From contig CBDASI010000002.1 of assembly GCA_965199585.1 (NCBI GenBank), positions 806,001-870,000 of the forward strand: 64,000 nucleotides of DNA, written 5' to 3'. The notes beneath the pieces are model-generated. The model searched no databases, had not been told where the DNA came from, and worked only from the letters and a program-made list of their open reading frames with translations. The stretch is from JAVVHH01 sp965199585 (GTDB taxonomy: Bacteria; Pseudomonadota; Alphaproteobacteria; Acetobacterales; Acetobacteraceae). Every line of letters starts with the position of its first letter. Positions within the stretch are counted from its first letter, which is position 1. Of this stretch, positions 8,662 to 17,795 are shown piece after piece. Made by a program: the position numbers and the translations under genes.

Positions 8662-9708
8662 CTAAACCGTCGCGACCGGCGTGACAGGCGACCCGACCGC
8701 GCCCGGCAGGCGCAGCGGCGGAGCGGTGAGCAAGAACCGGTTGCGCCCGTTCTCACGCAACCACGCGGCGAGCGGCGTCAGATGCCAGATCTCGCCGAGA
8801 TGCACGCCGAGCTTGAACAAGCAATGCTCATGCAGCGGAAGCGTCGCACAATCGTCACCGCCGGGCTGCGCGGGCGCAGCTTCGACGGCGTAGTTGTCGG
8901 CGATCAGGGCCGACAGCCCGGTCTCCGTCACCCAGCGCAGCAGCTCATGGTCGCGCCCGTCGAGCACCGGGCAGTCATTGTGCAACGCATGTGGATCGGG
9001 CGCGCCGCCCATGTCGATCAGCATCTGGCCGAAGCCGGTATGGAAGCAGACCATATCGCCCTTCTCGACCGTCACCGCATCCGCGGCCATGATCCGTTCC
9101 AGGTCGGCAAACCCGACCAGCTTCCGCTCGCGCCCGAAATGCGCGTGCAGGTCAATCATCACGCCCCTGCCCTGGACGCAGGTCTCGGCCATGTTCTCAA
9201 TGCCCAACGCGCCGGCCCGGCTGGTGCTGCGGCCCGGCCCGGTCGGGACGCCCGCATCGGCCGCGTCGGTCGGCCCGACGATGTGTTCACCGCCGCGGAA
9301 GCCGTTGTAGAACACCCGCTCCCGACGCCCGTCGCCATCGGCGTCGAATAGGCTGCCGACATGGGCGAAGCTGTCCCATTGCGTCGAATACTGCAGATAC
9401 AGCACGGCCAGATCGTCGCAGAACACGTCGGAATGGCCCAATGCGCCGTTGTCGCAGACGAAATTCGGCACCCCGTCGCGCAAGGTCGGGCGCACGACCG
9501 GTGGGAAGCGCCGCGGGTTGAGGTCGTTGCCGCCGGGGAGATCGAGCGGCAGGCTCAGGCAGAAATTGCGGCCGCTCTTCACCTCGGCGATCCCCTGCAG
9601 CACCTTTTCCGGGGTGACGTAGTTCATGCGCCCGCGCTGGTCGTCGGGGCCGAACTCGCCCCAGTTGGAGCCGGGTGGACGATGTTTGAACCGAGGTGAT
9701 GCAGTCAT
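8662..9708 (-). CDS. Cyclase-family (kynurenine formamidase-like) metal hydrolase
   Basis: 348 residues of the cyclase family (PF04199). The usual HxGTHxD metal motif appears in modified form as QWDSFAHVG, with further family features: GVMIDLHAHFG, VEKGDMVCFHTGFG, and IADNYAVEA with the terminal HEHCLFKLGVHLGE. Relatives hydrolyse formylkynurenine, isatin or other amides and lactones; the substrate here cannot be told. It reads as a long-form member similar to those found in catabolic islands of alphaproteobacteria. It is transcribed alone; the neighbours on either side are unrelated. Confidence 0.82.
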   Translation of the reverse strand: MTASPRFKHRPPGSNWGEFGPDDQRGRMNYVTPEKVLQGIAEVKSGRNFCLSLPLDLPGGNDLNPRRFPPVVRPTLRDGVPNFVCDNGALGHSDVFCDDLAVLYLQYSTQWDSFAHVGSLFDADGDGRRERVFYNGFRGGEHIVGPTDAADAGVPTGPGRSTSRAGALGIENMAETCVQGRGVMIDLHAHFGRERKLVGFADLERIMAADAVTVEKGDMVCFHTGFGQMLIDMGGAPDPHALHNDCPVLDGRDHELLRWVTETGLSALIADNYAVEAAPAQPGGDDCATLPLHEHCLFKLGVHLGEIWHLTPLAAWLRENGRNRFLLTAPPLRLPGAVGSPVTPVATV

Positions 9709-9807
9709 GACAATCTCCAGCGATAATCGCCGTTATGGCGGGCCGTCGGAGTGGTCAATTGGAAAGCGTGCTGCGGTGCACCGAGGTGCACCGCAAACTA
9801 GGGAGTT

Positions 9808-10212
9808 TTACGACGCCGGCTTGATCTGGCCGCGGATCTCGCCGCCCGGGTTTTGTGCCGTATGCACGTTCACGTATTCCTTACCGGCTTTCAGTGCCGT
9901 CACTTGCTCCGGTGTCAGGTTGACCGTGCCCTTGATCGGATTGGCGGGGTTGGAGAACGGCACCATGACGCCAGCATTGGCGCCGGGTTCGGCCGGCCCG
10001 TGTATGTGGGCCGCGGTCGCCGGACCCGTCAGGTCCTTGTATTCGACGTCGTAGGTGAGCTTGTCGCCGTCGAGCGTCATGGTCGCCGTGCCGGTGCCGG
10101 ACGAGGTCTTAGCGGGCACTTCCTGCCCGGCATTGAGCGTCGCAGTATATTTCTGCGCCAGAGCTGGCAGGCTGGCCATGCACAGTCCGGCGACGAGAAG
10201 GGTGCGGAACAT
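9808..10212 (-). CDS. Secreted CHRD-domain protein
   Basis: 134 residues: a signal peptide (MFRTLLVAGLCMASLPALA) cut before QKYTATL, then one CHRD domain with LNAGQEVPA, AAHIHGPAEPGANAG and YVNVHTAQNPGGEIRGQI. CHRD domains occur in secreted or periplasmic bacterial proteins and in chordin, without a defined bacterial activity. The start at 10212 is set by GGAG 6 nt upstream; the 12-nt longer frame begins at a TTG that overlaps that site. Confidence 0.87.
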   Translation of the reverse strand: MFRTLLVAGLCMASLPALAQKYTATLNAGQEVPAKTSSGTGTATMTLDGDKLTYDVEYKDLTGPATAAHIHGPAEPGANAGVMVPFSNPANPIKGTVNLTPEQVTALKAGKEYVNVHTAQNPGGEIRGQIKPAS

Positions 10213-10302
10213 CGTGTTCTCCAAAGCTGATCTGATCAGTGTTCAAGGCGGCGGTGCAACCATCGTGCAGACCGGTCGGCGCTAAGCGTGCATGATCGGC
10301 CA

Positions 10303-11001
10303 ATGAATGAACGTCCAATCGGCCCGGAAGTTGATGCGACCCCGAAAGCGCTGCCCGTGCGAGCAATCATCCGGGGCAAGTATGTCGTGCTCGAGCCGCT
10401 GCACCGGCGGCACGCCAACGATCTGTGGCAAGCAGGACAGGCAGTAGGCGGCGGCGTGAGTTGGGATTATCTCGGATATGGCCCGTTCCAGGCAGCCGAA
10501 GACATGGCAGCGTTCGTCGCCGATTTTGCCGCCATGCACGACCCAATGGCGTGGGCGGTCCGCCCGGTCACGACCGGCGCTGCCACCGGGTGGCTGACGC
10601 TGATGGACATCCAGCCGAAGAATGCCGCGATCGAACTCGGCCACATTTGGTTCGGTCCGGCGATGCAGCGGACCCGCGCCGCCACTGAAGCCATGTTCCT
10701 GCTCATGCGGCTCGCCATGGACGAACTGGGCTACCGCCGGCTGGTTTGGAAGTGCAACGCGATGAACGCGCCGTCGCGCCGGGCTGCGGAGCGGCTGGGG
10801 TTCAGCTTCGAAGGAGTGTTGCGCTCGCACATGGTCGTCAAAGGCCGGCTACGGGACACAGCCTTTTTCAGCATTCTCGAGGATGAGTGGCCCGCGTGCC
10901 GCGATGCGCTGTTACGCTGGCTGGATCCGGAGAACTTCGCGCCGGACGGGACCGCCAAGAGTGGCCTGGCCGAGCTGCGCGCCGCTAATTCGCGGGTGTG
11001 A
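10303..11001 (+). CDS. GNAT N-acetyltransferase, RimJ/RimL type
   Basis: About 232 residues of the GNAT fold as in RimJ/RimL: IRGKYVVLEPLHRRHANDLW at the N terminus, GWLTLMDIQPKNAAIELGHIWFGP (beta4-5), TEAMFLLMRLAMDELGYRRL and CNAMNAPSRRAAERLGFSFEG, which carries the acetyl-CoA pyrophosphate loop. Such proteins acetylate ribosomal N termini or small amines; the substrate is unknown. The ATG at 10303 is used, with a GTG at 10288 as an alternative; neither has a clear ribosome site. Its 3' end overlaps the convergent gene by 17 nt. Confidence 0.82.
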   Translation: MNERPIGPEVDATPKALPVRAIIRGKYVVLEPLHRRHANDLWQAGQAVGGGVSWDYLGYGPFQAAEDMAAFVADFAAMHDPMAWAVRPVTTGAATGWLTLMDIQPKNAAIELGHIWFGPAMQRTRAATEAMFLLMRLAMDELGYRRLVWKCNAMNAPSRRAAERLGFSFEGVLRSHMVVKGRLRDTAFFSILEDEWPACRDALLRWLDPENFAPDGTAKSGLAELRAANSRV

Positions 11002-11581
11002 AGCCGTCCTTACCGACGTTGATACGCGAGGCTGTCAGGGTGCCGTCAGCCGCCCGTTGAGCGCTTACAAGTATCTTAGCTCCGGTAACCAGCATCGCCG
11101 GGGTGCCGGGTTCGCTGGTCTGGACGATGGCGTTCTCCGGGACGCTGACTTCCACCGGTTCACCCTTGACCGTGACCGTCAGGGTTCGCCCGTTGGTGCT
11201 GGCGACCTCGGACGTGACAGGGGCGTTGGTCATCACGCTGTCAGGCTCGCTATCCCAGGCGAACTGCCCCTCGGCGACGCTGACCCCGGGCGGGAAGATC
11301 ATGATCACCGCGGCCCGCTGCTTGTTCGGTGGGCCGAAGCCCACGATGCCGATGCTCGAGCCTGGTTTGATCGCGGCCAGCGTAGCCGGCACGATTGCCG
11401 CGACGGTGTAATTCGGCGCCAGGGTCACGACGGTGGCCGATCCATCGCGCGCGTCGATGGACAATTTATTGCCCTCAAGCGACGAGATCGTGCCTCTAAT
11501 CCGGGCCGGCGTGGTTTGTGCATGCAACGCACCGGAGAACAGCGGAACTAGCGTCATGGCGGCGAGAATGGTGCGGCGCAT
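10985..11581 (-). CDS. Exported protein of unknown function, DUF5666-like repeats
   Basis: 198 residues with a clear signal peptide (MRRTILAAMTLVPLFSGALHA, cut near AQT). The mature part has two beta-rich segments: RIRGTISSLEGNKLSIDARDGSATVVTL...TLAAIKPGSSIGIVG, and TLTVTVKGEPVEVSV...AMLVTGAKILVSAQRAADGTLTASRINVG. Both read like the OB-like barrels of DUF5666-type proteins (xVxGxVxSVDGxxLTV). I infer a periplasmic role but no function. The start is placed at MRRT because the signal peptide begins there; two upstream in-frame starts extend it by up to 8 residues. Confidence 0.7.
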   Translation of the reverse strand: MRRTILAAMTLVPLFSGALHAQTTPARIRGTISSLEGNKLSIDARDGSATVVTLAPNYTVAAIVPATLAAIKPGSSIGIVGFGPPNKQRAAVIMIFPPGVSVAEGQFAWDSEPDSVMTNAPVTSEVASTNGRTLTVTVKGEPVEVSVPENAIVQTSEPGTPAMLVTGAKILVSAQRAADGTLTASRINVGKDGFTPAN

Positions 11582-11698
11582 CAGCAACTCGGTTCGAAGC
11601 ATCACCAGATTACGTGCGGATAACGTGTACGTTCCATCAACGGATCACGTATTCTCGATCCGCGTGGATTGGGCACGCCTGACGCGTAAGGCATACGA

Positions 11699-12838
11699 AT
11701 GAAGATCGTCCGAACCGTGATCATCTGCGCCGTGCTCGGTGGCGTCGGCTATGCCGCTTGGCATTTCACCCGCCCTGAGAAACAGGCGCCACAGGCGGCC
11801 GCGCCGGTGCCGGTCTCGGTTGCGACCAGCCGGCAGGACACTCTGCCGATCTACCTCACCGCGATCGGCAATGTGCGCTCGCTCAACTCGATCGACATCC
11901 ACCCGCAAGTCGGCGGCGTGCTGATCAACGTGTCGGTCAAGGAGGGTGACATGGTCCAGAAGGGTCAGGTGCTGGCCGTGATCGATCCGCGCCCGTTCAA
12001 GGCGGCGCTGGACAAGGCACAGGCGCAGCTGACGCAGGATCAGGCGCAGCTGCAGAATGCTCAGACGGATCAGCAGCGCTATAGCCAGCTCGCCAAGAGC
12101 GATTTCGCGTCCCGCCAGCAGGTCGATACACAGAACTCGACGGTGAATCGTTATCAGGGCGTTGTCTCGGCCGACCAGGCCTCCATCTCGGAAGCACAGA
12201 TCAACCTCGGCTACTCGATCATCAAGGCGCCGATCGCCGGCAAAGTCGGCTTGCGCCGGGTCGATCCGGGCAACGTGGTTCAGGCCGGTGGCGCCACCAC
12301 GATCTTCTCGGTCGTGCAGGAGCAGCCGATCTCGGTGATTTACAGTCTTGCGGAGACGGACCTCCCGGCGGTGCGCGACGCGATGCGCGGCGGGGATCTC
12401 GTCACCCTGGCGGACTCGCCCGGCGGGACGCGGACGCTGGACCGCGGCGTCTTGGCCACGACGGACAACACCGTCAACTCGGAATCCGGCACGATCCAGT
12501 TGCGATCGATCTTCCCCAACGCGGACATGCTTCTGACCCCCGGGCAATTCGTCAACATCCGGTTGCAGGTCGGGGTGTCGAGCGGCGTGACCATCCCACA
12601 TGTCGCGGTGCAGCACGGGCAAGACGGCTTGTTCGTCTTCGAAGTGGACGCCAACAAGACGATCAAGCGGTCGAGCGTGAAGGTGGCCTATGACGATGGC
12701 AAGCAAGCGGTGTTGTCCGAAGGGCTCGCGCCGAACGTGGTCGTCGTGACGGCCGGGCAGTCCCGCGTCGGCGATGGAACCAAAGTAACGGCCAAGGACA
12801 TGGTCGCCGATGCCACACCACGGAGCGCCGCGCCTTGA
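11699..12838 (+). CDS. RND efflux periplasmic adaptor (MdtA/AcrA family)
   Basis: 379-residue membrane fusion protein. Membrane anchor MKIVRTVIICAVLGGVGYAAW, then the lipoyl half-motif (SIDIHPQVGGVLINVSVKEGDMVQKGQVL), a coiled-coil hairpin rich in Q/A (KAQAQLTQDQAQLQNAQTDQQRY), the second lipoyl half (LGYSIIKAPIAGKVGLRRVDPGN) and a beta-barrel domain. It links an inner-membrane RND pump to an outer-membrane channel. AAGG lies 7 nt before ATG. Its TGA overlaps the TTG start of the pump gene. No TolC-like gene is adjacent, so the outer channel must be encoded elsewhere. Confidence 0.92.
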   Translation: MKIVRTVIICAVLGGVGYAAWHFTRPEKQAPQAAAPVPVSVATSRQDTLPIYLTAIGNVRSLNSIDIHPQVGGVLINVSVKEGDMVQKGQVLAVIDPRPFKAALDKAQAQLTQDQAQLQNAQTDQQRYSQLAKSDFASRQQVDTQNSTVNRYQGVVSADQASISEAQINLGYSIIKAPIAGKVGLRRVDPGNVVQAGGATTIFSVVQEQPISVIYSLAETDLPAVRDAMRGGDLVTLADSPGGTRTLDRGVLATTDNTVNSESGTIQLRSIFPNADMLLTPGQFVNIRLQVGVSSGVTIPHVAVQHGQDGLFVFEVDANKTIKRSSVKVAYDDGKQAVLSEGLAPNVVVVTAGQSRVGDGTKVTAKDMVADATPRSAAP

Positions 12839-15800
12839 ACGTCTCCGCCCCCTTCATCAAGCGCCCGATCGCGACGTCGCTGATCATCGCGGCGATCTTC
12901 CTCGCCGGCCTGGCCGCTTTCCCGTTCCTGCCCGTGGCCCCGCTACCCTCGGTCGAATTCCCCACGCTGACGGTGTCGGCCAACTTCCCCGGTGCGAGCC
13001 CGCAGACGATGGCGACCGCTGTTGCCACGCCGCTCGAGACACAGTTCGGGCAGATTGCCGGGCTGGCGCAGATGACGTCGGTCAACGTGTCCGGCTCGAC
13101 GCAGATCACGTTGCAGTTCGACTTGGCGCGCAGCATCGACGCGGCGCTCACCGACGTCCTGGCGGCGATCAACGCGGCCGGCGGACAGCTCCCGAAGGAC
13201 ATCCCCAATCCGCCGACGGTGCGCAAGACCAACCCTGCGGACGCCCCGATCCTCATCATGGGCGTGACGTCGGACGTGTTGCCGCTGACGGACGTCGACA
13301 ACTATGCCGAGAACATCCTGGCGCAGCAGCTGAGCCAGGTGACCGGCGTGTCCCAGGTGCTCGTCGGCGGCCAGCAGACGCCGGCGGTCCGCGTGCAGGT
13401 CGATCCGGGCAAGCTGGCCTCGCTCGGGCTCACGCTCGAGGACGTCCGCACGACGTTGAGCGGCTCGACTGCCAATGCGCCGAAGGGCCTGATCGACGGC
13501 CCGAACCAGTCCTATTCGATCTACGCCAACGATCAGCGGACCAGGGCGAGCGAATACGACGACGCCATCATCAGCTACCGCGGCACCGGGCCGGTCCGCG
13601 TGCGCGACGTCGGTCACGCGGTCGACGGGCCGCAGAATGCCAAGCTGGCGGCCTGGCAGAACGGCAAGCCGGCGGTGCTGTTGCTCGTCTTCAAGCAGCC
13701 CGGCGCCAACGTGATCAACACCGTCGACGCCGTCGAGGAACGGCTGCCGCGCCTGGTCAAGAGCATCCCTCCCGACATCAAGGTCGAGTTGGTCTCGGAT
13801 CGGACGCAGACCATCCGCGCCTCGGTCGACGACGTGGAGTTCACGCTACTCCTGTCCATCGGTCTGGTCGTCGCGGTGATATTCGTCTTCCTCCGCAGCG
13901 TCTGGGCCACGATCATCCCAAGCGTGACCATCCCGGTGGCGCTGGTGGGCACGCTCGGCGCGATGTACGTGCTGGGCTACAGCCTCGACAATCTAAGCCT
14001 TATGGGCCTGACGATTGCGGTCGGCTTCGTGGTCGACGATGCGATCGTGATGCTCGAGAACATCGTCCGCCACATCGAGGAGGGCATGTCGCCCTATGAG
14101 GCCGCACTCAAAGGGTCGGGCGAGATCGGGTTCACCATCGTGTCGATCAGCGTCAGCCTCATCGCGGTATTCATCCCGCTGTTGCTGATGAGTGGGATCG
14201 TCGGGCGGTTGTTCCGCGAGTTCGCCATCGTGGTCTCGATCACCATCGTCGCCTCGGCGGTGATCTCACTGACGCTGACGCCGATGATGGCGTCGCGGTT
14301 CCTGGTCTCCGATCACGGGCATGAGCATGGGCGCATCTACAAGCTCGTCGAGGGCATGTTTGATGCGATGGTCGGCTTCTACGAGCGTACGCTCGATATC
14401 GCGCTGCGGTTTCGGCTCATTACGTTGATGGTGTTCTTCGGGGTGGTCATTGCGACCGGGTTCCTGTTCGTCGTCATCCCGAAAGGCTTCTTCCCGGCGC
14501 AGGATACCGGTATCGTCATCGGCGTCACGGATGCCGCGCAGGACGTCTCGTTCGCAGCGATGAAACAATTGCAGGAGCGAGTGAACAAGCTCGTCCTGGA
14601 CGACCCGGCGGTAGCTGGATTGACCTCGTCGGTCGGCGCCGGATCGGGCGGGCAGACGCAGAATAACGGGCGGATGTACATCCAGCTGAAGCCCTGGAGC
14701 GAACGGACCGACAACGCCAGCCAAGTGATCACCCGCCTGCGCGAGAAGGCCCAGGCGCTGGAGGGTGTCAGGCTATTCATGCAGCCGGCGCAGGACATCA
14801 GCGTCGGCGGTAGGCTATCGCGCACGCAGTATCAATACACACTGTCGGATCCGGACGGCGACGAGCTGAACGCCTGGGCACCGAAGCTGCTCGACAAGAT
14901 GCGGCAGCTACCCCAACTGGCCGATGTGACCTCGGATGCGGCGGGTACCGGGCTCACCTTGACGTTGACCTACGACAAGGAAGAGGCCGCCCGCTACGGT
15001 ATCCTGCCGGCGGCGATCGACTCGACGCTTTACGACGCGTTCGGGCAGCGCCAGGTGGCGCAATACTTCACCGGGCTGAAAGCCTACTATGTCGTCCTCG
15101 AGGCGACGCCGACGCAGCAGGGCGAGCTCGATACGTTACGTAAGCTCTACGTGAAGTCCGCCTCCGGCGCGCTGGTGCCGCTCTCCACCATCGTCCACCA
15201 AAGCACGGCACCGGTGCAGCCGCTGGTGGTGAACCACCAGAGCCAGTTCCCGTCCGTGACGATCTCCTACAACCTCAAGCCGGGTGTATCGCTCGGCGAC
15301 TCCGTTATCGCGATCCAGCGGGCACAGTCCGAACTCGGCGTTCCCGCGACCGTCACCGGCGCATTCCAGGGTACGGCGCAGGCCTTCCAGTCGTCACTGG
15401 CGTCGCAGCCATACCTGATCGCCGCGGCCCTGATCGCGGTCTATATCATCCTGGGCATTCTCTACGAGAGCTACATCCTGCCACTGACCATCCTGTCGAC
15501 ACTGCCGTCGGCGGGCGTCGGCGCACTGCTGTTCCTGCTGGCGTTTGGGTTCGATCTGACAGTGATCGCGATCGTCGGGATCATCCTGCTGATCGGCATC
15601 GTGAAGAAGAACGGCATCATGATGGTCGACTTCGCCATCAATGCGGAGCGCAACGAGGGCAAGAGCCCGTACGACGCGATCCGCGAAGCCTGCCTGCTGC
15701 GGTTCCGGCCGATCCTGATGACGACGATGGCGGCGCTGCTGTCCGGGTTGCCGTTGATGTTGGGCACGGGCGCCGGGTCGGAGCTGCGGCGGCCGCTCGG

Positions 15801-15969
15801 GTTTGCGATGGTGGGCGGGCTGGCGCTGAGCCAGATCCTTACGCTCTACACCACGCCGGTGGTCTACCTTTACCTCGACAAGCTGCAGCATTGGCTGAGC
15901 CCCGCCAAGGAGCGTAAGCCCTCGCGCGTTGCCAACGCCCTGACGCCGGCGGCACAGGCGGCCGAGTAG
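12835..15969 (+). CDS. RND efflux pump, MdtB/MdtC-like
   Basis: 1044-residue HAE1-family RND permease: N-terminal helix after FIKRPIATSLI, large periplasmic porter loop, the TM4 proton-relay motif GFVVDDAIVMLENI, a second large loop, then TM8-12 with GIVKKNGIMMVDFA and FRPILMTTMAALLSGLPL. Sequence style follows the MdtB/MdtC multidrug and bile-salt branch rather than AcrB. Translation starts at TTG in a TTGA overlap with the adaptor gene, so the two are coupled. Only one pump gene is present, whereas Enterobacteria pair MdtB with MdtC. It exports toxic compounds using the proton gradient. Confidence 0.93.
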   Translation: MNVSAPFIKRPIATSLIIAAIFLAGLAAFPFLPVAPLPSVEFPTLTVSANFPGASPQTMATAVATPLETQFGQIAGLAQMTSVNVSGSTQITLQFDLARSIDAALTDVLAAINAAGGQLPKDIPNPPTVRKTNPADAPILIMGVTSDVLPLTDVDNYAENILAQQLSQVTGVSQVLVGGQQTPAVRVQVDPGKLASLGLTLEDVRTTLSGSTANAPKGLIDGPNQSYSIYANDQRTRASEYDDAIISYRGTGPVRVRDVGHAVDGPQNAKLAAWQNGKPAVLLLVFKQPGANVINTVDAVEERLPRLVKSIPPDIKVELVSDRTQTIRASVDDVEFTLLLSIGLVVAVIFVFLRSVWATIIPSVTIPVALVGTLGAMYVLGYSLDNLSLMGLTIAVGFVVDDAIVMLENIVRHIEEGMSPYEAALKGSGEIGFTIVSISVSLIAVFIPLLLMSGIVGRLFREFAIVVSITIVASAVISLTLTPMMASRFLVSDHGHEHGRIYKLVEGMFDAMVGFYERTLDIALRFRLITLMVFFGVVIATGFLFVVIPKGFFPAQDTGIVIGVTDAAQDVSFAAMKQLQERVNKLVLDDPAVAGLTSSVGAGSGGQTQNNGRMYIQLKPWSERTDNASQVITRLREKAQALEGVRLFMQPAQDISVGGRLSRTQYQYTLSDPDGDELNAWAPKLLDKMRQLPQLADVTSDAAGTGLTLTLTYDKEEAARYGILPAAIDSTLYDAFGQRQVAQYFTGLKAYYVVLEATPTQQGELDTLRKLYVKSASGALVPLSTIVHQSTAPVQPLVVNHQSQFPSVTISYNLKPGVSLGDSVIAIQRAQSELGVPATVTGAFQGTAQAFQSSLASQPYLIAAALIAVYIILGILYESYILPLTILSTLPSAGVGALLFLLAFGFDLTVIAIVGIILLIGIVKKNGIMMVDFAINAERNEGKSPYDAIREACLLRFRPILMTTMAALLSGLPLMLGTGAGSELRRPLGFAMVGGLALSQILTLYTTPVVYLYLDKLQHWLSPAKERKPSRVANALTPAAQAAE

Positions 15970-15976
15970 CGCGCCG

Positions 15977-16735
15977 CTACGGCTCGAAGACCAGCTGGAC
16001 CCGGCTGCTCGGGTGTCGTGCGCAGCCGAACTCAATCGGCTGGCCCGAGCGATCGACGTTGATGTTCTCGCAGACGAGTAGCGGGCGGTTGCGCGGAATC
16101 TCCAGATGGTCCGCCTCGGCCGCGGTCGGCATGCGCGCGGTCACGTGGGTGGATTGACGCAGATAGTCGTCGACGCCGACGGCGCGTAATGCCTCGGTGA
16201 TGGAGCCGGTGCTGTGCAGGGCGTCGGCCATGCCTGGAAGCCGGTCGGCCGGGAAGTAGTGGTCAGCGAGCGAAAGCGGAACGCCATCGGCCAGGGCGAT
16301 CCGTTCAAGCAGGATCAAGGGGCTTCCCTCCTCCAGCCGCAGAAGCGCGGCGATGGCGGCAGTGGACGGGATGGTGCGGAGGCGCAGGGTGCGGCCCTCG
16401 GGTACGCGGTTGTGACGGCGGATCCGCTCGGAGAAGCGGGTGCGGGTCGAGATCTCGTAGTCGAGCAGGTCGTCGGCAATGAACGCTCCCTTGCCCTGCT
16501 CGACCCTCACCTGGCCGCTGCGGACGAGCGTCTCCAGCGCACGCCGGACCGTGTGCCGGTTGACCTGGAACCGTGCGGCGAGCGTGGCCTCGGTGGGGAG
16601 GCGGGTGCCGGGCGGCAGCTGTGCGGCTTCGAATTCGCGGGCGAGGTCGGCGGCGATTCGGCGCCAGAGCGGCTCGGCGCGTCCGGCTGCATTCATCGAG
16701 ATGTCATCGGTTTTGGGGTGATCCGGGTCGCTCAT
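15977..16735 (-). CDS. phnF: GntR/HutC-family regulator PhnF
   Basis: 252 residues: an N-terminal winged helix (LPPGTRLPTEATLAARFQVNRHTVRRALETL) and a C-terminal UTRA ligand domain ending in GQPIEFGCARHPSSRVQLVFEP, which is typical of PhnF. AAGG sits 7 nt before the ATG at 16735. It is divergent from phnG with a 56-bp gap that contains one perfect HutC-type operator, so it most likely represses both itself and the C-P lyase operon until phosphonate or a pathway product is present. The effector is not deducible from sequence. Confidence 0.92.
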   Translation of the reverse strand: MSDPDHPKTDDISMNAAGRAEPLWRRIAADLAREFEAAQLPPGTRLPTEATLAARFQVNRHTVRRALETLVRSGQVRVEQGKGAFIADDLLDYEISTRTRFSERIRRHNRVPEGRTLRLRTIPSTAAIAALLRLEEGSPLILLERIALADGVPLSLADHYFPADRLPGMADALHSTGSITEALRAVGVDDYLRQSTHVTARMPTAAEADHLEIPRNRPLLVCENINVDRSGQPIEFGCARHPSSRVQLVFEP

Positions 16736-16764
16736 CGGTTGACCTTCGACAGGTCCGTCGATAG

Positions 16765-16776
16765 TTGTCTAGACAA
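16765..16776. promoter_or_regulatory. PhnF operator palindrome
   Basis: TTGTCTAGACAA is a perfect 12-bp palindrome. Its GTCTAGAC core fits the GTMTAKAC consensus of HutC-subfamily GntR regulators. It lies 15 bp before the phnG start and 29 bp before the phnF start, so one PhnF dimer here can block both directions. Confidence 0.82.
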
Positions 16777-16791
16777 GATGAGGAGCGCCGG

Positions 16792-17238
16792 ATGGCCGAT
16801 CCGAAGATTGTCGAACGTCAAGGTTGGATGGCGGTGCTGGCGCGGGCCGACGCGGCGACGCTGGCCGAGGCGAGCGCCGGGCTGGTGCCGGACTACACGT
16901 TGATCCGTGGCCCCGAGGCCGGACTGGTGATGCTGCAGGGCCGAGCGGGCGGCAGCGGGGCAGCGTTCAACCTCGGCGAGGCCAGCGTGGTGCGGTGCAC
17001 GGTGCGGAGCGCGGCGGGATATCTGGGGCATGCCTACTGCCTCGGGCGCGAGTTGCGGCAGGCCGAGTTGGCGGCGGCGATCGATGCCGGGCTGCAGGAC
17101 CCGGCGTTGCGGGATCGGTTGCAGGAGCGGGTCATCGCCGGCTTAGCCGAGGCGCAGGCGGCGGCTCGGGCGCTGGAGGCGCGGCGGGCAGCGGCGACGC
17201 AGGTACAGTTCTTCACGATGGCGACGATGAGATCATGA
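16792..17238 (+). CDS. phnG: C-P lyase subunit PhnG
   Basis: 148-residue core subunit of the carbon-phosphorus lyase complex PhnGHIJ. Family features: ERQGWMAVLARADAATLAE near the N terminus, RGPEAGLVMLQGRAGGSGAAFNLGEASVVRCTV, then GHAYCLGRELRQAELAA. AGGAG lies 7 nt before the ATG at 16792, and an in-frame GTG/TTG extension across the operator is not needed. First gene of the operon; its TGA overlaps phnH (ATGA). PhnG helps PhnH, PhnI and PhnL convert ATP plus phosphonate to a ribose 1-phosphonate triphosphate. Confidence 0.93.
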   Translation: MADPKIVERQGWMAVLARADAATLAEASAGLVPDYTLIRGPEAGLVMLQGRAGGSGAAFNLGEASVVRCTVRSAAGYLGHAYCLGRELRQAELAAAIDAGLQDPALRDRLQERVIAGLAEAQAAARALEARRAAATQVQFFTMATMRS

Positions 17239-17795
17239 GCGATCTGCTAGCAGGCTTCGGCGATCCTGTGCGGGATAGCCAGGCGGTGTTCCGGTCGGTG
17301 ATGGACGCGATGGCGCGGCCGGGGCGGGTGCATCGGGTCAATGGGCCGGCGGTGCCGAATTTGGCGCAGGCGACAGCGGCGGTGTTGCTGACACTGGTAG
17401 ATGGCGAGACGCCGCTTTGGCTCGATGACGGGGTGGCGTCGGCCTGGGAGTGGGTCGCGTTCCATTGCGGGGCGCGGCGGGCCGAGACCGGGGCGGCGCA
17501 GTTTGCGGTGGTGTCGGGGTCGGCGGCGCTGGAGCGGTTCTCCGCCGGATCGGACGAGGAGCCGGAGGGGTCGGCGACTGTGATCCTGCAAGTGGAGACG
17601 CTGGGGACCGGAGAGCCGTTACGGCTGAGCGGACCTGGGCTCGCGGGCGAAGAAGTGCTGGAGGTCACAGGGTTGCCGGAGGAATTCGCCGGGTTCTGGC
17701 AGACCAACAGGCGACTGTTTCCGCGTGGGATCGACGTGATCCTGTGCGCCGGGGACAGCTTGGCGGCACTTCCTCGAACGGTGGGGATAAGCTGA
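17235..17795 (+). CDS. phnH: C-P lyase subunit PhnH
   Basis: 186 residues with GFGDPVRDSQAVFRSVMDAMARPGR at the N terminus, TPLWLDDGVASA and the terminal FPRGIDVILCAGDSLAALPRT, all conserved in PhnH. It has a PLP-transferase-like fold without the cofactor lysine and binds the PhnGIJ core. Start ATG overlaps the phnG stop, and its TGA overlaps phnI as TGATG. Codons end mostly in G, unlike the C-ending usage in genes before 16 kb. Confidence 0.93.
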   Translation: MSDLLAGFGDPVRDSQAVFRSVMDAMARPGRVHRVNGPAVPNLAQATAAVLLTLVDGETPLWLDDGVASAWEWVAFHCGARRAETGAAQFAVVSGSAALERFSAGSDEEPEGSATVILQVETLGTGEPLRLSGPGLAGEEVLEVTGLPEEFAGFWQTNRRLFPRGIDVILCAGDSLAALPRTVGIS

